A model generated the notes under the pieces. The model saw nothing but the letters and a program-made list of their open reading frames with translations, ran no database searches and was not told the origin of the DNA. From Gnetum montanum (Eukaryota > Streptophyta > Gnetopsida > Gnetales > Gnetaceae): DNA of 30,835 nucleotides. The translations under genes were made by a program, and so were the position numbers. Position 1 is the stretch's first letter, and each line of letters starts with the position of its first letter. The stretch is from positions 47,294 through 78,128 of the forward strand of contig MNCI01014949.1 of NCBI GenBank assembly GCA_015680685.1, written 5' to 3'. Below, in pieces: positions 30,141-30,835 of the stretch.

Positions 30141-30835
30141 ATGGCTTCTTCTCATAGGGACAAATCTCCACTACACAATGAAGAATCCAATCAGTAATAT
30201 GGGGCATCTAGGAGGCCCCAACAACTCAAATTTTTCTATGCTCATACAAATCCTTATAATCCAAATTTCACTTTCATCCTTCATCAAGATGAATAGATGC
30301 ATTGGAGGAACATGGAAGGTAACATCATGTTGCCTCTTGATCAATCCATTCCTAGCATGCTAATGTCTAATCTCCTAAGGCTTGGAATTACCATGCTTAA
30401 CTCTAAATATGAGGTCCATGACCGCACTTATAGGGACTATCATCCTACCAATGCCCAATGTAGACTAGATCAACACATGGAGGCACGATATGAGGTCTCT
30501 AAGGGTAAGAAGGATCCAACCCACATATTCTTACAATAGCACATAGAACGTGATGACTTATTTTTTAGCCAAGTCCAATACACATATTCTTCTCCTTTAA
30601 CCAAAGGTTGTAGTTAACTTTGGAGAGCTCTGGTGATGGAAAAATAAGGTCTCAAGACATGGGATTCACAAAAGACAACAAACGTGGCAACACAACCAAG
30701 GGCAAGAATAATGATTAGAGGAAGAGCAAAGAAAAGCACACCAATGAGGGTAAGGACTAAAGAAGAGAAACTAGCCAACATTGTTCCCCTAGCTTAGCTT
30801 TTTCACCTTCATCATCCTCTTCGTCTTCATCCTCA
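30141..30835 (+). pseudogene. gag relic of element E (N-terminal part, runs off the window)
   Basis: The ATG at 30141 opens MASSHRDKSPLHNEES; the frame continues to 30539 with stops after NEESNQ and after NFTFILHQDE, so the start is set 170 bp after the LTR. Conserved blocks shared with C are NPNFTFILHQDE, MEGNIMLPLDQ and RDYHPTNAQCRLDQHMEARYEVS. After a further stop at 30537-30539 the frame continues with ERDDLFFSQVQ and a basic stretch (RARIMIRGRAKKS). A serine-rich run in another frame ends the window. I recognise no named domain in the N-terminal block; its place after LTR and PBS identifies it as gag. Confidence 0.7.

Overview
This window looks like intergenic DNA from a large, repeat-rich plant genome. 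I found no convincing host gene. Nearly all the recognisable material is LTR retrotransposon of one Ty3/gypsy-like family, plus fragments of a second retroelement family and one tRNA-derived SINE. The family's LTRs run from TGATGA to TCATCA, are 788-993 bp long and are followed by a decayed primer-binding site of the tRNA-Asp type. The old, heavily mutated, nested insertions in AT-rich DNA would suit a gymnosperm, but I cannot prove the species.

Layout, left to right. 1-2428 is the 3' end of the youngest element (A): the end of a coiled-coil ORF lying downstream of pol, a hairpin, a purine tract and a CpG-rich 3' LTR. 2429 to about 5870 is an old relic that, in its first half, resembles the spacer downstream of pol in element D; a SINE with a 17-bp target duplication sits in it. 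About 5990-6560 is an array of AGACATCT-like motifs. 7005-7195 is an LTR fragment and 7347-8223 a minus-strand LTR. 8224-11021 holds nothing I recognise. 11022-14740 is the 5' part of element C: LTR, PBS, gag with an inverted internal segment, and protease. From about 14772 to 28978 runs element D: an LTR lacking U3, a full-length copy of tRNA-Asp, gag, protease, RT, RNase H, integrase, a spacer, then the coiled-coil ORF3. D is interrupted by a minus-strand solo LTR (22652-23439, TSD CCAAT) and by a second-family insertion (about 25786-28191). 28979-29971 is an LTR that closes D and also opens element E, whose PBS and gag run to the window end.

C, D and E therefore form a head-to-tail chain joined by shared or truncated LTRs. 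Every coding unit except that of A carries many stops or frameshifts, and most diagnosable changes are C-to-T or G-to-A. The RT and integrase active sites of D are altered, so it is inactive.

The most notable observations are: (1) a 75-nt reverse-complement copy of mature tRNA-Asp, CCA included, abutting the LTR of D and joined to mid-gag through a 6-7 nt microhomology, which looks like a fossil reverse-transcription intermediate; (2) an ORF3 of roughly 950 codons, present in two copies and absent from standard gag-pol elements; (3) palindrome arrays in U3, with a similar palindrome-plus-TATA segment inside D upstream of ORF3.
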